Positions 5,949-7,426 of a stretch of 7,426 nucleotides of DNA are shown here, one piece after another. The notes beneath the pieces were generated by a model. That model saw only the letters and a program-made list of their open reading frames with translations. It had not been told where the DNA came from and ran no database searches. A program made the position numbers and the translations under genes. The stretch's first letter is position 1. Every line of letters starts with the position of its first letter. The DNA is from Bacilli bacterium (GTDB taxonomy: Bacteria > Bacillota_I > Bacilli_A > ML615J-28 > CAG-698): positions 1-7,426 of the forward strand of contig JAQUYR010000058.1 of the NCBI GenBank assembly GCA_028691715.1. The letters are read 5' to 3'.

Positions 5949-7139
5949 TTATTCCCTCCCTGAAAAATCTTGATCGATAGTTATTACTAGATTATAAGTT
6001 GGATCTAGTTTATAGACCTCATCATCCAGAATTTTTCTTAATTCATCATTATTGTATTTATATTTTACTGGGACAACAACATCGAAGAGGATATTTGTAT
6101 GAGTTGCTCCATGAACAACACGAAAATCATGGAAGTGAAGAATGGGATCAACATCAAATAGTATTTTAGTGATCTTATCCTTTAGCACTAGCGTTTTTTC
6201 GTTGGTAATATCAACAGGATCCATATGAATAACTAAACAGATATTCTTTTCACGCATGAAATCATGCTCTATGTTATCAATTGTATCATGACTGGTAATT
6301 ATATCGACTTTACTATCCACTTCAACATGAACAGTTATGAACGTTTTGGCTGGGCCATAGGTATGAATGACTAAATCATGAATTCCCAAAACCCCACTAT
6401 AGCTTAAAAGCTTAGTGACTATTTCATCTGTAAATTCCTTTGTTGGGGCTTCACCAATCAGAGGAGAAACTGTCTCCTTAATCAATTGAATCCCACTGAT
6501 GATGATAAATACAGAAACCACTACTCCCATATATCCATCCAAAAGGATATTTGGGAAGATTAAGGACACTATTAAAGAGATTAGGACTGCTGATGTTGAG
6601 ATACAATCGTTTAGACTATCCGTTGAAGTAGCCATCAGAGTTGTTGAAGAGATCAACTTACCAGCTTTGCGATAAAACATGCTCTGCCATAATTTGACTA
6701 AAATAGCGATAAAAAGAACTCCAATCATCACAATTTGTGTTTTTGTACTCAAATTTTCACTAACAGGATTTATTATTTTATCAATTGAGGATTTCATCAA
6801 TAGAATACCGATGATAAGAATAATGAAAGAAACAATTAGCCCTGTAATATATTCAATTCTTTGATGTCCATATGGATGATCTCTATCAGCTGGCATATTT
6901 GATAGTTTAAAACCAATCAAAGTGATTACTGAACTACCAGCATCAGAAAGATTATTTATGCCATCAGCAGTAATTGCTAAACTACTTGTCAGTATTCCAG
7001 TAACAATTTTAGCAATGCATAATAAGATGTTGCTGATGATACCAACTCCACCACTTAACTTACCATAAGCAGTTCTGACATCCCCATTGGTATAGTCATC
7101 GTAATTCTTTATAAAAACCTTTGCCAAGAACTTTAACAT
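5949..7139 (-). CDS. Cation diffusion facilitator, probable Mn2+ (or Fe2+/Zn2+) exporter
   Basis: This proton-coupled metal exporter of the inner membrane has 396 residues. Six membrane segments lie at about residues 31-53, 56-79, 97-115, 134-151, 171-195 and 199-221. The transport site consists of Asn62 and Asp66 in helix 2 (NNLSD) and Asp174 and Asp178 in helix 5 (DSLND). This Asn-Asp/Asp-Asp set is that of Mn exporters such as pneumococcal MntE rather than the Asp-Asp/His-Asp set of Zn exporters such as YiiP. Asp85, His88 and His92 (DHPYGH) match the loop site of YiiP. The cytoplasmic domain (about 230-310) keeps likely metal ligands His254, His271, His284, His305 and Asp307. A second similar domain follows (about 331-393) and looks like a degenerate duplicate. 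AAGG at 7147-7150 precedes the start by 7 nt. It is first in an operon with pgcA and pepP. Metal specificity is inferred, not proven. Confidence 0.93.
   Translation of the reverse strand: MLKFLAKVFIKNYDDYTNGDVRTAYGKLSGGVGIISNILLCIAKIVTGILTSSLAITADGINNLSDAGSSVITLIGFKLSNMPADRDHPYGHQRIEYITGLIVSFIILIIGILLMKSSIDKIINPVSENLSTKTQIVMIGVLFIAILVKLWQSMFYRKAGKLISSTTLMATSTDSLNDCISTSAVLISLIVSLIFPNILLDGYMGVVVSVFIIISGIQLIKETVSPLIGEAPTKEFTDEIVTKLLSYSGVLGIHDLVIHTYGPAKTFITVHVEVDSKVDIITSHDTIDNIEHDFMREKNICLVIHMDPVDITNEKTLVLKDKITKILFDVDPILHFHDFRVVHGATHTNILFDVVVPVKYKYNNDELRKILDDEVYKLDPTYNLVITIDQDFSGRE
5954..5960 (-). promoter_or_regulatory. Ribosome binding site of pgcA embedded in the exporter's last codons
   Basis: GGGAGGG lies 6 nt upstream of the pgcA ATG. 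It is read as the last codons of the exporter gene (Gly-Arg-Glu, then TAA), so termination of one gene and initiation of the next share the same bases. This fixes the pgcA start. Confidence 0.8.
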
Positions 7140-7166
7140 AATAATACCTTCTTTTTTATTAATTAT

Positions 7167-7195
7167 ATTTTACTATTTTTTATATCTTTTAACAA
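7167..7195 (-). promoter_or_regulatory. Probable sigma-70/A promoter of the exporter operon
   Basis: On the minus strand a -35 TTGTTA (7195-7190) and a -10 TAAAAT (7172-7167) are separated by 17 nt. Transcription would start near 7160, leaving a short leader with the ribosome binding site at 7147-7150. The -35 matches the consensus at four positions and the -10 at five. The area is AT-rich, so chance matches are possible. A perfect TATAAT at 7167-7162 also exists but lacks a well-spaced -35. Confidence 0.45.
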
Positions 7196-7275
7196 GATTA
7201 ATTTTGTTTTTTTGGCAACGAATAAATTTCCTTTATTTTCCAAGAAACAGCTAAGATGTTTAATTATCAGTTGAG

Positions 7276-7311
7276 GCCTTAAAACGCTGTGAGAAAGGCA
7301 ATTTTAGCCTT
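7276..7311. repeat. Short alternating repeats in intergenic DNA
   Basis: GCCTTAAAA occurs twice in the same orientation (7276-7284 and 7307-7315). Between them lies AAGGC (7295-7299), which can pair with either copy. The stems are only 5 bp and AT-rich DNA gives such patterns by chance, so I assign no function. Apart from these and the promoter, I see nothing in 7196-7360. Confidence 0.25.
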
Positions 7312-7360
7312 AAAATACCAATTCAGGTGATTTTATGTAAAAAAATTATTGTTTTCTAAA

Positions 7361-7397
7361 TAATAATTAAAAATGGCTGATGATTAGTCAGCCATTT
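7361..7397 (-). terminator. Rho-independent terminator of the gene beyond the right edge
   Basis: A perfect 10-bp stem (AAATGGCTGA at 7371-7380 with TCAGCCATTT at 7388-7397) has a 7-nt loop. Reading on the minus strand it is followed by a T-rich tract (7370-7361). The plus-strand flank lacks a T-run, so the orientation is minus. It insulates the exporter operon from transcription entering from the right. Confidence 0.78.
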
Positions 7398-7408
7398 AAG
7401 ATGGGGAA

Positions 7409-7426
7409 TTATTCGATTGTTATCAG
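7409..7426 (-). CDS. Possible last five codons of an off-window gene
   Basis: One minus-strand frame entering the window reads Leu-Ile-Thr-Ile-Glu and stops at TAA (7411-7409), 11 nt before the terminator stem. That is where a gene end would be expected. Five codons carry no family information, and the call rests on position alone. Confidence 0.25.
   Translation of the reverse strand: MITIE

Noticed and set aside
6679..6864. Plus-strand frame of 61 codons
   Set aside because: It is antisense to membrane helices of the exporter. Its hydrophobic translation is a by-product of that composition.
7140..7370. A Mn-sensing yybP-ykoY riboswitch upstream of the likely Mn exporter
   Set aside because: I looked for the conserved paired elements on the minus strand and did not see them, and the likely promoter leaves a leader too short to hold one.

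Overview
All recognisable genes lie on the minus strand, so the window reads right to left. The DNA is AT-rich. Ribosome binding sites are Gram-positive in style (GGAGG-type), and TGA is a stop while tryptophan is TGG. The phosphohexomutase has the PgcA type of length and motifs. Together these suggest a low-GC Bacillota, for example an Erysipelotrichia or related lineage, or an Acholeplasma-like Mollicute that keeps the standard code. A Mycoplasma or Spiroplasma is excluded by codon use. I cannot name the species.

Region 7140-7426 is intergenic. It holds a strong rho-independent terminator (7361-7397) for a gene that lies almost wholly beyond the right edge, a short stretch with weak repeats, and a plausible promoter (7167-7195).

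Region 3000-7139 is a tight three-gene operon of well-known families. It starts with a cation diffusion facilitator exporter whose transport site looks Mn-type and whose C-terminal cytoplasmic domain appears duplicated. Next come a phosphoglucomutase/phosphomannomutase (pgcA) and an M24B Xaa-Pro aminopeptidase (pepP). The genes are separated by +1 and -4 nt, and the operon ends in a hairpin terminator at 2957-2988.

Region 9-2880 is a second, overlapping four-gene cassette and the least ordinary part of the window. In order of transcription it encodes a small secreted or N-anchored protein with a Ser/Thr/Gly-rich beta domain recalling the aerolysin/ETX-MTX2 pore-forming fold, a membrane-anchored extracytoplasmic protein of unknown function, a short ABC ATPase, and a six-helix ABC-2-type permease. 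Overlaps of 4, 14 and 17 nt imply translational coupling and a joint function. The two outer-face proteins could be cargo, sensors, or partners of the ABC pump. The sequence does not decide between these, and this cassette is the best candidate for an undescribed system.
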